Below, in pieces: positions 44,697 to 52,982 of a stretch of DNA of 64,000 nucleotides. The notes beneath the pieces are model-generated. The model saw only the letters and a list, made by a program, of their open reading frames with translations. It was not told the origin of the DNA and did no database searches. The stretch lies in contig NZ_CP062698.1 of NCBI RefSeq assembly GCF_018389385.1, forward strand, positions 186,001-250,000. The letters are read 5' to 3'. The stretch's first letter is position 1. Every line of letters starts with the position of its first letter. The stretch comes from Anthocerotibacter panamensis C109 (GTDB lineage Bacteria; Cyanobacteriota; Cyanobacteriia; Gloeobacterales; Anthocerotibacteraceae). The position numbers and the translations under genes are program-made.

Positions 44697-46589
44697 TCAA
44701 CCTGTATCCAGAAGGATTCCTGGGGAGGCTGATTCCCGCCGTTGGGTGAGGTTAGCGACTTTGATGACCAGTTCGACCGGAGCAAGGGGCTTGCCGATAT
44801 GAAGCTGGTAACCTGCATCAAGGGCGGCGCTCCGCTCGTCTCGTTGGGTGTAGGCGGTAAGGGCTGCTGCTGGGAGTGGGGTGCTCCCGAGGATAGCTTC
44901 TTGTTCACGTAGCTGGCGGATGAGCGTATAGCCGTCCATATCGGGCATGGCGATGTCGCTGAGCAAGCAATCCGGTCGTCGCTGCGCAATAAGCTCTAGG
45001 GCTTCACGGGCTGAACTGGCGGTGACTACCGTGGCCCCACACTGCTCCAGGATCGTTGTGGTGAGCTGACGGGCTTCGGGTTCGTCGTCTACGACTAGCA
45101 CATAGGTGCCACTGAGCAGAGGGAGGTTGGGTTGGTCGGGGGTCATAGACGTGCCTTCCCGGATGTAAGAGCGGGGGGAACCCACCGGCAGACTCACTGT
45201 AAAGATAGCTCCCTTGCCTTCGCCTGCACTGTAGGCGCTGACGGTGCCGCCGTGGAGTTCTACCAAATGGTGCACGATGGCTAGCCCCAGCCCTAGACCC
45301 CCGTGGATGCGGGTGCTGGTGTCGTCGGCTTGTCGAAATCGTTCAAAGACATAGGGCAGAAAGTCAGCACGAATCCCCTGTCCTGTATCGCTGACGGTGA
45401 GCAAAAACTCTTCGCTGACGCGCTCGAGCCGGACTTCGACGCGGCCCCCGCGCGGCGTGAATTTGATGGCATTGGAGAGGAGGTTCCAGACCACCTGCTG
45501 GAGTCGGTTGGCGTCGCCATGGAGGGTGGCTGCCGGGGACTCTAGCTGGGAGATGATCTCCACCCCTTTAGCCTGAGCGGTGGGTCGGATGGTTTCGAGC
45601 GCGGATTCGACCACAGCCGTGGTCTCGACCACTTGTAGTTTGAGGGGCAGCTTGCCGGTGATGATCCGCGAGACATCGAGGAGGTCTTCGATCAGTTGGG
45701 CCTGTAGCCGCGCGTTGCGCTCAATCGTCTGAATGGCTCGCTGAGTCCCGTCCTTGTCTAGTTTCCCGCCCATGAGCAACTGGCTAAAGCCGATGATGGC
45801 ATTGAGGGGGGTCCTGAGTTCGTGGGAGAGCGTGGCGAGGAAGACATCTTTGAGGTGGTTGGCCTCCTGGGCTTCCTGGTAGGCTGCTTCTGCTACCAGG
45901 CGGGCTTGATGTTCGCGCAGGAGTAGTTCGTCTTTACGCTGGTTGGCTTCCTCCAGAGCACAGATGCGACGCGTGTGCTCTTCTAGGACGTGGTTGAGCG
46001 CATAGATTTCCGTAGCAGCGAGTTCGCACTGGATCTGGTCTTTGAGGTCGCGGATTTGCCAGCGCAGATACGTCCCTGCCTTATCCCGGCTGAGGGCAAC
46101 GGTCAAGCCGACTTCCAGGGTAGGGCCTTCGCGGGGGGTCAGCGCGGCGCGCCATTGGATGGGAGGCCCCGCCTCCTGGAGCAAGGCCAGACGGGTGCGT
46201 AAGCGCATCCGGTCGGCTTCGGTGAAATAGAGCAGAAGGGGCTTGCCGATCAAAAAATGCAGGGGAACCTTAAGGAGTTGGGCGGCTATGGGATTGGCCT
46301 CCCAGATCACGCCATGGGGGTCGGTAACCAGATAGCCATCCAGAGCCGTATCAAAGAAGTTTTGGTAAGACCCCCGGTCCTGGTGTTCCTTGGCTGCCAG
46401 CAATTCCTCCACCTGGGCGTGCAACTCCTCCTCAGCCACCTGGAGTTCTTCAACTGTGGCCTGCAACTGGGCCAGGGCCTCCTCCATCAACGCCGGGAAA
46501 GGGGGGTCAGTAGTATGTACACATTCCCGGAGATAGATGGCCCGTTGGGATGCCGCCTGGACTTGGTGGGTGAACTCACTCACATTCAT
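44697..46589 (-). CDS. Hybrid sensor histidine kinase (PAS-HisKA-HATPase-receiver)
   Basis: A 630-residue cytosolic kinase with no membrane segment. An N-terminal coiled coil (about 35-70, LQATVEELQVAEEELHAQVE) leads to a PAS domain (about 74-185), a second coiled coil (190-245), a HisKA domain with the phospho-accepting H256 in SHELRTPLNAIIGF, a HATPase domain (about 300-455, with N-box NRLQQVVWNLLSNAIKF and G-box GLGLGLAIVHHLVELHGG) and a C-terminal receiver (about 500-620, VLVVDDEPEARQL and LLSDIAMPDMDG). It could pass phosphate internally or to a separate partner. It is probably co-transcribed with the CheR-PAS gene upstream (168-bp gap). Confidence 0.92.
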   Translation of the reverse strand: MNVSEFTHQVQAASQRAIYLRECVHTTDPPFPALMEEALAQLQATVEELQVAEEELHAQVEELLAAKEHQDRGSYQNFFDTALDGYLVTDPHGVIWEANPIAAQLLKVPLHFLIGKPLLLYFTEADRMRLRTRLALLQEAGPPIQWRAALTPREGPTLEVGLTVALSRDKAGTYLRWQIRDLKDQIQCELAATEIYALNHVLEEHTRRICALEEANQRKDELLLREHQARLVAEAAYQEAQEANHLKDVFLATLSHELRTPLNAIIGFSQLLMGGKLDKDGTQRAIQTIERNARLQAQLIEDLLDVSRIITGKLPLKLQVVETTAVVESALETIRPTAQAKGVEIISQLESPAATLHGDANRLQQVVWNLLSNAIKFTPRGGRVEVRLERVSEEFLLTVSDTGQGIRADFLPYVFERFRQADDTSTRIHGGLGLGLAIVHHLVELHGGTVSAYSAGEGKGAIFTVSLPVGSPRSYIREGTSMTPDQPNLPLLSGTYVLVVDDEPEARQLTTTILEQCGATVVTASSAREALELIAQRRPDCLLSDIAMPDMDGYTLIRQLREQEAILGSTPLPAAALTAYTQRDERSAALDAGYQLHIGKPLAPVELVIKVANLTQRRESASPGILLDTG

Positions 46590-46757
46590 ACGCGTCTCCC
46601 TCTGTTCTTTGCGATAGGGTTTAGGCGGCGGGGTGGCTGATAGGGAGGGGGGTAGGAACGGCCCAAGCTAACTTTGGCCTCAATCATAACCTTGCACCTC
46701 CTGGAACCGTAAAAAGTTGTTGGTCCTTGGGGGAATGAGCGTCCTCATCAGCAGGCG

Positions 46758-48563
46758 TCACGGGGGGAATTCCTCTGGCTCCTCCATCACTAAGATGGCG
46801 CCCTGGATACTGCCCATAGGCCCTTTGAGGGGGGTGCAGGTAACCTTACAGGAAATAGGCTGCTCCCAGCGATTGGTGGCCTGAACGACGCTCGTGAGTA
46901 GGGCGGCCTCGCCCGAGAGACAGGCGCGCAGGGAGGCACGCAATTGATCCACCGGCAGACCGCAGTCCAGACTGAAGAAATGTTGCCCCCTGGCCTCCTC
47001 GACGCGCAGTCCCCACAAGCTCTCTGCCTGGGTATTCCAGGCTAGAACCTGGAGGTTTTGGCCCACCACGGCCACGCCACCACGCAGACTGGCTAGGACT
47101 GCTTCAAAGAATTCATTGACCTGATGGATCTGCTCGGTGCGCTGGTGCAGTTCTTCGTTAGTGGACTGGAGTTCTTCATTCATCGTCTCTAGTTCTTCGT
47201 TGGTGGACTGGAGTTCTTCGTTGGTGGACTGGAGTTCTTCGTTGGTGGTCTCCAACTCCTCGTTGGCCGATTGCAGCTCCTCATAGGCCAGTTCCAACTC
47301 TTGGTTGGACTGTAGTAGATCCTCTTTAAGCTGCTTGGCAAGGGTTGTGTCGGTGAAGGTAATCGATGCTCCCAGTAGATTTCCTCCAAGATCTTGCAGG
47401 GGCACTACCTGTACGTCTAGATACATAACCTCTCCGTTGAGGGGTGCCCAGGCCACATCTTTCTGGGCCAGCAGACTACGTTCGGTATAGACCTGATCCA
47501 ACAGAGACCGTAGCTCCACCGGGCGATAGGAGACCTTCAGGTCTCGCAAGGGTCGGCCCAAGTCCCGGCTATCCAGCCCCAAAAGGGTGCGTGCGCGCTG
47601 GTTCGCCAGGATCAGCAGACCGTTGATATCCACGGCAACATGGGCTACAGGACCGGAATCGTGAGCCAGATCACGCAGGCGAGCGGAGCCAAGCGTCTGC
47701 TCGACGGACTCACTGTAATTTTGCAGCAGGAGCCTGGGAGATTCCCAGGAGAGGGTCTGAGGTACCTTGACAAAAATTCGGTGTCTAAGTTCGACGGGGA
47801 CAAAAAGACGGGTCTGCGTCAGGAGCATCTCCGCCTTCCCCAAAAACAGATAGCCTCTTTCTTGGAGTGCGAAGTGGAAGCGGCTCAGGACTCGTCCCTG
47901 GGTCTCAGCATTGAGATACATCAGAGTATTGCGGCAAACTAGCAGATCGATCCGGGAAATGGGTGCGTCCTGGATCAAGTCGTGGCGACCAAAGATCACA
48001 CAGCAACGCAGGTCCTTACGAAACTGATAGTGGGTCTCATCAGATTCAAAATAGCGCTCTAGTAACTCCGCTGAGAGGTTCGTGCAGCCTTTATAGCTTG
48101 CCTGACGGGCATAGATAAGGGCTTCTTCATCCAGGTCCGTAGCATAGATCTTGACCCGTTCTTTGAATTGTTTTATGCCAAGGGCTTCGGCCAAAATAAT
48201 GGCTAGCGTACAAGCTTCCTCTCCCGAAGCGCATCCGGCACTCCAGATCCGAATCGGTTCTCCTAGCGCTTTGCGCTCCAAGATGCGTGGGATCACCTCG
48301 GCGGCGACAAAGTTCCAGGCTGGACGGTCCCGAAAAAAAGAGGTGACATTGATAAGCAGCATATTAAAGAGCTGGGCAAACTCATTGGGATAGACCTCCA
48401 GATAATCTTGATAGGTTTCGTAGTTATCGACTCCTACCATTTGCATCCGACGTTGGACCCGGCGCATCAAGCTAGAGCGTTTGTAGCCAGTGAAGTCAAA
48501 CCCCCGGCTCTGTTTAATATATTCAAGTAAGCGCTCAAAGGTCGGGCTTAAAGGTGGGTGCAT
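46758..48563 (-). CDS. CheR-type methyltransferase with two PAS-like domains and heptad coiled coil
   Basis: A 601-residue protein. The CheR methyltransferase (about 5-275) keeps the SAM-binding IWSAGCASGEEACTLAIIL and the CRNTLMYL motif. A PAS-like domain (about 310-420), a coiled coil built of near-identical seven-residue repeats (about 430-490, e.g. EELQSTNEELQSTNEELE) and a second PAS-like domain (about 495-600) follow. Usually this arrangement is fused to CheB in front and a histidine kinase behind; here CheB is missing and the kinase is a separate gene downstream. Upstream starts 48587 and 48605 are possible. The target of methylation is unknown. Confidence 0.88.
   Translation of the reverse strand: MHPPLSPTFERLLEYIKQSRGFDFTGYKRSSLMRRVQRRMQMVGVDNYETYQDYLEVYPNEFAQLFNMLLINVTSFFRDRPAWNFVAAEVIPRILERKALGEPIRIWSAGCASGEEACTLAIILAEALGIKQFKERVKIYATDLDEEALIYARQASYKGCTNLSAELLERYFESDETHYQFRKDLRCCVIFGRHDLIQDAPISRIDLLVCRNTLMYLNAETQGRVLSRFHFALQERGYLFLGKAEMLLTQTRLFVPVELRHRIFVKVPQTLSWESPRLLLQNYSESVEQTLGSARLRDLAHDSGPVAHVAVDINGLLILANQRARTLLGLDSRDLGRPLRDLKVSYRPVELRSLLDQVYTERSLLAQKDVAWAPLNGEVMYLDVQVVPLQDLGGNLLGASITFTDTTLAKQLKEDLLQSNQELELAYEELQSANEELETTNEELQSTNEELQSTNEELETMNEELQSTNEELHQRTEQIHQVNEFFEAVLASLRGGVAVVGQNLQVLAWNTQAESLWGLRVEEARGQHFFSLDCGLPVDQLRASLRACLSGEAALLTSVVQATNRWEQPISCKVTCTPLKGPMGSIQGAILVMEEPEEFPP
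47151..47330. repeat. 21-bp tandem repeats coding the CheR-protein coiled coil
   Basis: Units close to TTCGTTGGTGGACTGGAGT recur about every 21 bp over roughly 180 bp (at least four clear copies at 47196-47252), encoding a heptad coiled coil on the minus strand. Nearly identical DNA copies suggest recent duplication and possible length variation between strains. Confidence 0.8.
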
Positions 48564-48924
48564 CGTCCTACCGTGTTTAGTGAGCATAGAGACCCCAGAC
48601 GCCAAAGTATATAAGCTAGGGGGGCCATGGAGTTTGTGTTCATCCTCAGAACCTTACGCGCTTTGTATTGAGCACTCCAATATAAAGAGGCTAGTAGCAT
48701 AGACAGAAAGAGGTGCGGGGTCACGAGCATTAAAACTCGCGTTAGGTTTAAAAAATAGCTTAAACCAATAAAAAAGAGTTCAAGGATAAATGCAAACATT
48801 TTTTACGGTTTTATATGGGTTTGCCCTATACGGGTGCAGCGTGGAAGTTGGAGGGAGCCGGATTCATTTTCCGGCACAGGTGGGAGGTTAGGGTTAAAAT
48901 ATTAAACGGCATTCAGGGAAACCT
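48564..48924. other. 361-bp divergent intergenic region upstream of CheR-PAS and serA
   Basis: It should contain promoters for both genes. A minus-strand frame of 83 codons (48548-48799) with a hydrophobic segment runs through and overlaps the CheR start. It lacks a ribosome-binding site and does not look conserved, so I do not call it. Confidence 0.4.
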
Positions 48925-50505
48925 ATGGCGCGTGTTCTGGTAAGTGACCCGATTGACCCCGCGGGTGTTGAGATTCTCCAGCAGGTGGCCCATGTGGATG
49001 TGCTGACGGGATTGGCCCCCCCCAAACTTCTGGAGATCATTGGGCAGTATGACGCTTTGATGGTTCGCTCCGAGACCAAGGTAACGTCCCCTGTGATCGA
49101 AGCAGGCGTCAATCTCAAGATCATTGGCCGTGCTGGAGTGGGCGTAGACAACATCGATGTACCCACCGCTACCCGTCGGGGCATTGTGGTCGTTAACTCG
49201 CCGGGGGGCAACACGATTGCGGCGGCTGAGCACACCCTGGCGCTGATGATGGCCCTCGCCCGCCATATCCCCCAAGCGGACCAATCCATCCGTCGCGCGG
49301 AGTGGAACCGGGCACGCTTCCTGGGCGTCGAGTTGTATCAAAAAACCCTGGGCATTTTGGGGCTGGGCAAGATTGGCTCCCATGTAGCTAAGGTCGCCCG
49401 CGCTCTGGGGATGCAGGTTCTGGCCTACGATCCCTATATCTCTGCTGAGCGGGCAAGCCAGTGGGGAGCCCAACTGGTGGATTTGGATACGGTGATCCGC
49501 ACCGCCGACTTCATCACCTTGCACCTGCCTAAGACCCCCGAGACCACCCGGCTTATCAACCGGGAGACCCTCCTTCAGATGAAGCCCACCACCCGGATCA
49601 TCAACTGTTCGCGCGGCGGGATCATCGACGAAGAAGCCCTCTACGAAGCCCTCAAGCATAAACAGATCGCAGGGGCGGCCCTGGATGTTTTCGCTCAGGA
49701 ACCGCTCAAAGAGAGTTCTTTGCGCGAATTGGGCATGGAGGTGATCCTGACGCCGCACCTAGGAGCTTCTACCGAAGAAGCCCAAGCCAATGTCGCCATC
49801 GATGTCGCTGAGCAGATCCGCGATGTCCTACTCGGGCTACCGGCTAAGTCCGCCGTCAATATCCCCGGCCTCAGCCCGGATGTCCTCCAGCAACTCAAGC
49901 CCTATCTAGAACTGGCGGAGATTTTAGGTGCGCTCGTCGGTCAACTGGCACGAGGTCGGGTAGATACGCTGGAGATCCGCCTCCAGGGTGTCTTGGTCGA
50001 AAAAGACATCAAACCCTTACTCATCGCCGTCCTCAAGGGGCTACTCACCCCTGCCCTCCAAGAGCGCGTGAACTATGTCAATGCGCTGATCGAAGCCCGT
50101 GAGCGTGGCATTCATGTCATCGAGACCAAAGATAGTACCGGTCAGGACTACATGGGCTCCTTACACCTGGAGGCGCGCACGGGCGGGATTGAACATTCCA
50201 TCAGCGGAGCCCTGTTAGGCGAAGGCGAGGCCCGGATTACCGCAATCAATGGTATGCCCATCAACGTCGCGCCGAGCAAGTGGATGTTGCTCACCCATCA
50301 CCGGGATATGCCTGGGATCATCGGCAGAGTAGGATCTTTTTTGGGTCATCACAACGTCAATATCGCCGGGATGCAGGTGGGCCGTCAGGTAGTCCGCGGC
50401 GAAGCCGTGATGATGGTCTCGCTCGACGATCCGCTCTCTGACGAGATGCTCAAGGAGATCTGTACCATCCCCGGAATTCGCGACGCCTATGTGCTGACCC
50501 TTTAG
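48925..50505 (+). CDS. serA: D-3-phosphoglycerate dehydrogenase
   Basis: A 526-residue enzyme that begins serine synthesis by oxidising 3-phosphoglycerate with NAD. The D-isomer dehydrogenase domain has the NAD loop LGLGKIGSHVAKVARALG (about 147-165), VNSPGGNTIAAAEH, the catalytic Arg in NCSRGGIIDEEAL and His in LTPHLGASTEEAQ. A domain insertion and a C-terminal ACT domain (about 453-526, HHRDMPGIIGRVGSFLG), which binds serine for feedback control in relatives, complete the long form. The ATG follows AGGGAAACCT. It ends in a 4-bp convergent overlap with a [2Fe-2S] protein. Confidence 0.95.
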   Translation: MARVLVSDPIDPAGVEILQQVAHVDVLTGLAPPKLLEIIGQYDALMVRSETKVTSPVIEAGVNLKIIGRAGVGVDNIDVPTATRRGIVVVNSPGGNTIAAAEHTLALMMALARHIPQADQSIRRAEWNRARFLGVELYQKTLGILGLGKIGSHVAKVARALGMQVLAYDPYISAERASQWGAQLVDLDTVIRTADFITLHLPKTPETTRLINRETLLQMKPTTRIINCSRGGIIDEEALYEALKHKQIAGAALDVFAQEPLKESSLRELGMEVILTPHLGASTEEAQANVAIDVAEQIRDVLLGLPAKSAVNIPGLSPDVLQQLKPYLELAEILGALVGQLARGRVDTLEIRLQGVLVEKDIKPLLIAVLKGLLTPALQERVNYVNALIEARERGIHVIETKDSTGQDYMGSLHLEARTGGIEHSISGALLGEGEARITAINGMPINVAPSKWMLLTHHRDMPGIIGRVGSFLGHHNVNIAGMQVGRQVVRGEAVMMVSLDDPLSDEMLKEICTIPGIRDAYVLTL

Positions 50506-50876
50506 CTCCAGGGATTCTGGGCAAATAGATACTCCTGAACGGGTTTTCCGCCCAGGATATGCTCTTGTACGATTCGCTCCAAAACGGGCTCGGTAGCGCA
50601 ATAGTACCACCAGCCTCCGGGGTAGAGGGCGACAATGGGACCCTGGGTGCAGACCCTGAGGCAGTTTACTTTGCTGCGGTAAACGATGATTTCGCCATGC
50701 TCCAGGTCGAGTTCTTTGATCCGGCGCTTGAGATAGTCCCAGGCGGCTAGACCCGTCGCCTTGTCGCAGCAGTTGGGCTTACTGGCATCGGCGCAGATCA
50801 GGATATGCCATTGGTAGGAACCGATCTTGAGTTCTTGGGCGATTTTTGTCAGGTTGGCGGGGACTTTGTTGACCAT
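50502..50876 (-). CDS. Thioredoxin-like [2Fe-2S] protein
   Basis: A 124-residue protein with thioredoxin-like [2Fe-2S] ferredoxin features. The four cluster cysteines fit CADASKPNC (CxxxxxxxC) near 29-37, and CLRVC (CxxxC) near 73-77, plus an extra cysteine after each of these sites. The GPIVALYPGGWWYYC segment is typical of the COG3411/NuoE-related family. Partner unknown. The start at 50876 is chosen because the longer upstream frame lacks support. Converges with serA by a 4-bp stop overlap. Possibly an electron shuttle for the oxidoreductase at 51015, which is divergent with 138 bp between them. Confidence 0.8.
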   Translation of the reverse strand: MVNKVPANLTKIAQELKIGSYQWHILICADASKPNCCDKATGLAAWDYLKRRIKELDLEHGEIIVYRSKVNCLRVCTQGPIVALYPGGWWYYCATEPVLERIVQEHILGGKPVQEYLFAQNPWS

Positions 50877-51014
50877 GGGTTCCAGGTAGAGGTGTCGCTG
50901 TCTCTCAAAGGTAGCCCGGAAACTAGACGACGGTAATCCATCCCGGTTTTTCTCGGAGCATCTGGCATCCTCTGGGCAAGCTAGGATAGCTATAGTCTGA
51001 ATCCCAGCCCAACC

Positions 51015-52496
51015 ATGGCAAGTTTTTGTGCGCATTATCACGAAAAAACTAAATATTCGCCTGAAGGTATTGCCCGTAGTAGCCGCCAACTGGAGTGGGA
51101 TAGTCAGCCCATTCCCTATAAAGAATACCTGACGGGCCAAAAAATTGACCTTAAGTCCTACCTGCCGGGTCAAAATACGGGGGAGGACCAGCCAGCAGAC
51201 CCCAGCGGTGAGTTGGGCCGTATCTCAAAATTGTTGTACCTGACCTATGGGATCACAGCGGTTGTCCCCTATCCTGGACGACCCTTTTACATGCGGGTGG
51301 CTCCCTCGGCGGGAGGGCTCTATCCGGCTGAAGTCTATTTGGTGAGCCGGGGGACTCCAGGTTTTCCGGCAGGGCTGTATAACTATCAGGTCTTGAGCCA
51401 TTCTCTGATCCATTTTTGGGACAAGCCCGCTTTTGCCGCGTTGACGGAGGATTGTTTTAACCATCCCGCTCTGGTGCATACCGATCTCGTGCTGGTGGTC
51501 ACTGGAGTCTTTTTTCGCTCGGCATGGCGCTACGAAGACCGGGCGTACCGCCGCATTTTCCTGGATACTGGGCATCTGCTGGGAAATTTGGACCTTGCTG
51601 CCAGTCTGAGTGGCCTAAATCTGCGGCTAATCGGCGGTTTTAACGACGACCGCCTCGCTCAGTTATTGTTCCTGGACCCCGGCGAAGAAGGCCCCTTGTG
51701 TGTGGCTGCGCTCTGTGCTGATGCTATGCCTCTAGGTCCGACCGCGCTGCCTTCCCCGACCTGCGATACATTCCCCTCTCTGGTGGCTGGTCAATTGCTG
51801 GGCTATCTGCATCAGGTCTCTAAGATGGAGCAACCTATCGCGCCACCGCAACCATCCCAGCGCGAAGACAAGTACAACTTCCCCTTTTGCCTCAAGGTCT
51901 CAATGCAGACTAGTCCTATTGACTGGCAATACAGCTTGGGCGAGACTATCGTCCGCCGTCGCTCCACCCGGCAGTATACCGGGGAGGACCTGACCCTCGA
52001 CGAACTCAAAGCGCTCCTCAACTTCACCTATCAGACCAACGACTACAAGGCTCAAGGGCTAGCAGCCAACCCTGACTACTTCGACCTATCGCTGTTAGAG
52101 ACTTTTATTGCCGTGACTGGGGTGGAGGGCTTGGAAGAGGGTTGCTACTACTACGCCCCGGAGACCCAGGAGTTGCGCCAGGTCCGCTTCAAAAACTTTC
52201 GCCGGGAAATTCATTACCTCTGTTTGGGCCAGGATCTGGGTCGGGATGCGGGGGCGGTCATCTTTCACACCGCCGACCTAGCCGTGGCGGTCGCTCGCTA
52301 TGGGGAGCGGGCCTACCGCTATCTGCACCTAGACGCCGGTCACCTCGGTCAGCGCCTGAACTTGGCGGCTGTCCGTCTGAAGCTGGGGGTGAGCGGCATT
52401 GGGGGCTTTTTTGACGATCAGGTCAACGAGGTGCTGGGTATCCCCGAGCGTGAGGCGGTCCTCTACATCACGACGCTGGGACGACCTGCTGGTTGA
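51015..52496 (+). CDS. Duplicated SagB/ThcOx-family nitroreductase-like oxidoreductase
   Basis: A 493-residue flavin enzyme made of two nitroreductase-fold domains. Domain 1 covers about 60-250 (RVAPSAGGLYPAEVYLVSRG, then DTGHLLGNLDLAASLSGL). Domain 2 covers about 305-490 (RRRSTRQYTGEDLTLDEL, then DAGHLGQRLNLAA). SagB/ThcOx enzymes oxidise azolines in peptide toxins, but many relatives have other or unknown roles. No YcaO, precursor peptide or ABC exporter of a peptide cluster is near. The start is ATG 51015, with no clear ribosome-binding site. The function here remains open. Confidence 0.85.
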   Translation: MASFCAHYHEKTKYSPEGIARSSRQLEWDSQPIPYKEYLTGQKIDLKSYLPGQNTGEDQPADPSGELGRISKLLYLTYGITAVVPYPGRPFYMRVAPSAGGLYPAEVYLVSRGTPGFPAGLYNYQVLSHSLIHFWDKPAFAALTEDCFNHPALVHTDLVLVVTGVFFRSAWRYEDRAYRRIFLDTGHLLGNLDLAASLSGLNLRLIGGFNDDRLAQLLFLDPGEEGPLCVAALCADAMPLGPTALPSPTCDTFPSLVAGQLLGYLHQVSKMEQPIAPPQPSQREDKYNFPFCLKVSMQTSPIDWQYSLGETIVRRRSTRQYTGEDLTLDELKALLNFTYQTNDYKAQGLAANPDYFDLSLLETFIAVTGVEGLEEGCYYYAPETQELRQVRFKNFRREIHYLCLGQDLGRDAGAVIFHTADLAVAVARYGERAYRYLHLDAGHLGQRLNLAAVRLKLGVSGIGGFFDDQVNEVLGIPEREAVLYITTLGRPAG

Positions 52497-52497
52497 C

Positions 52498-52524
52498 AAA
52501 AAAAGCCCGTACTGGAATACGGGT
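52498..52524 (-). terminator. Rho-independent terminator of rpsJ
   Basis: On the minus strand, ACCCGTA-TTCCAG-TACGGGC is followed by seven T. It begins 21 bp after the rpsJ stop codon and lies 2 bp from the end of the SagB-like gene on the other strand. Confidence 0.85.
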
Positions 52525-52544
52525 TGTGTCCAGCCCAGACCGCC

Positions 52545-52859
52545 CTACAGCTTGACTTGGATATCCACCCCAGAGGGCAGGTCCAATTTCATCAGCGCGT
52601 CGATGGTCTTGGTAGAAGGCTGGTAGATGTCGATGATGCGCGAATGGGTACGCGACTCGAAGTGCTCGCGGGAGTCTTTATCCACGTGGGGCGAGCGCAG
52701 GACACAGTAGCGGCGGATACGCGTAGGTAGCGGAATCGGGCCAATGGCTGCGGCGTTGGTGCGATTGGCGGTGTCCACAATTTTTTCGCAGGAAGTATCA
52801 AGCAGCTTGTGGTCAAAGGCTTGCAGGCGTATTCTTATCTTTTGCTGGGCGAGGACCAT
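52545..52859 (-). CDS. rpsJ: 30S ribosomal protein S10
   Basis: A 104-residue small-subunit ribosomal protein, also a transcription antitermination partner (NusE). The sequence [40 protein letters not shown] and [15 protein letters not shown] is diagnostic. In most cyanobacteria rpsJ follows tufA at the end of the rpsL-rpsG-fusA-tufA string. Here it stands alone on the minus strand between a SagB-like enzyme and a MATE pump, with its own terminator. The upstream region (123 bp) must carry its promoter. Confidence 0.96.
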   Translation of the reverse strand: MVLAQQKIRIRLQAFDHKLLDTSCEKIVDTANRTNAAAIGPIPLPTRIRRYCVLRSPHVDKDSREHFESRTHSRIIDIYQPSTKTIDALMKLDLPSGVDIQVKL

Positions 52860-52982
52860 GGGAAATTCTTAAAAAAGACCTTTACTAGAGTAGCGCACAT
52901 TGACCATAACTTGCCACCCTCGTTTTACGATTTATGCTTTAGGTGCAGGGTGAGCGTCTATAGACTGAGTTAGAGGGATTCC

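Noticed and set aside
48548-48799. Possible small membrane protein
   Set aside because: It overlaps the start of the CheR gene, lacks a ribosome-binding site and has no other support.
51015-52496. A thiazole/oxazole peptide cluster around the SagB-like gene
   Set aside because: No YcaO, ocin-ThiF or precursor gene is found nearby.
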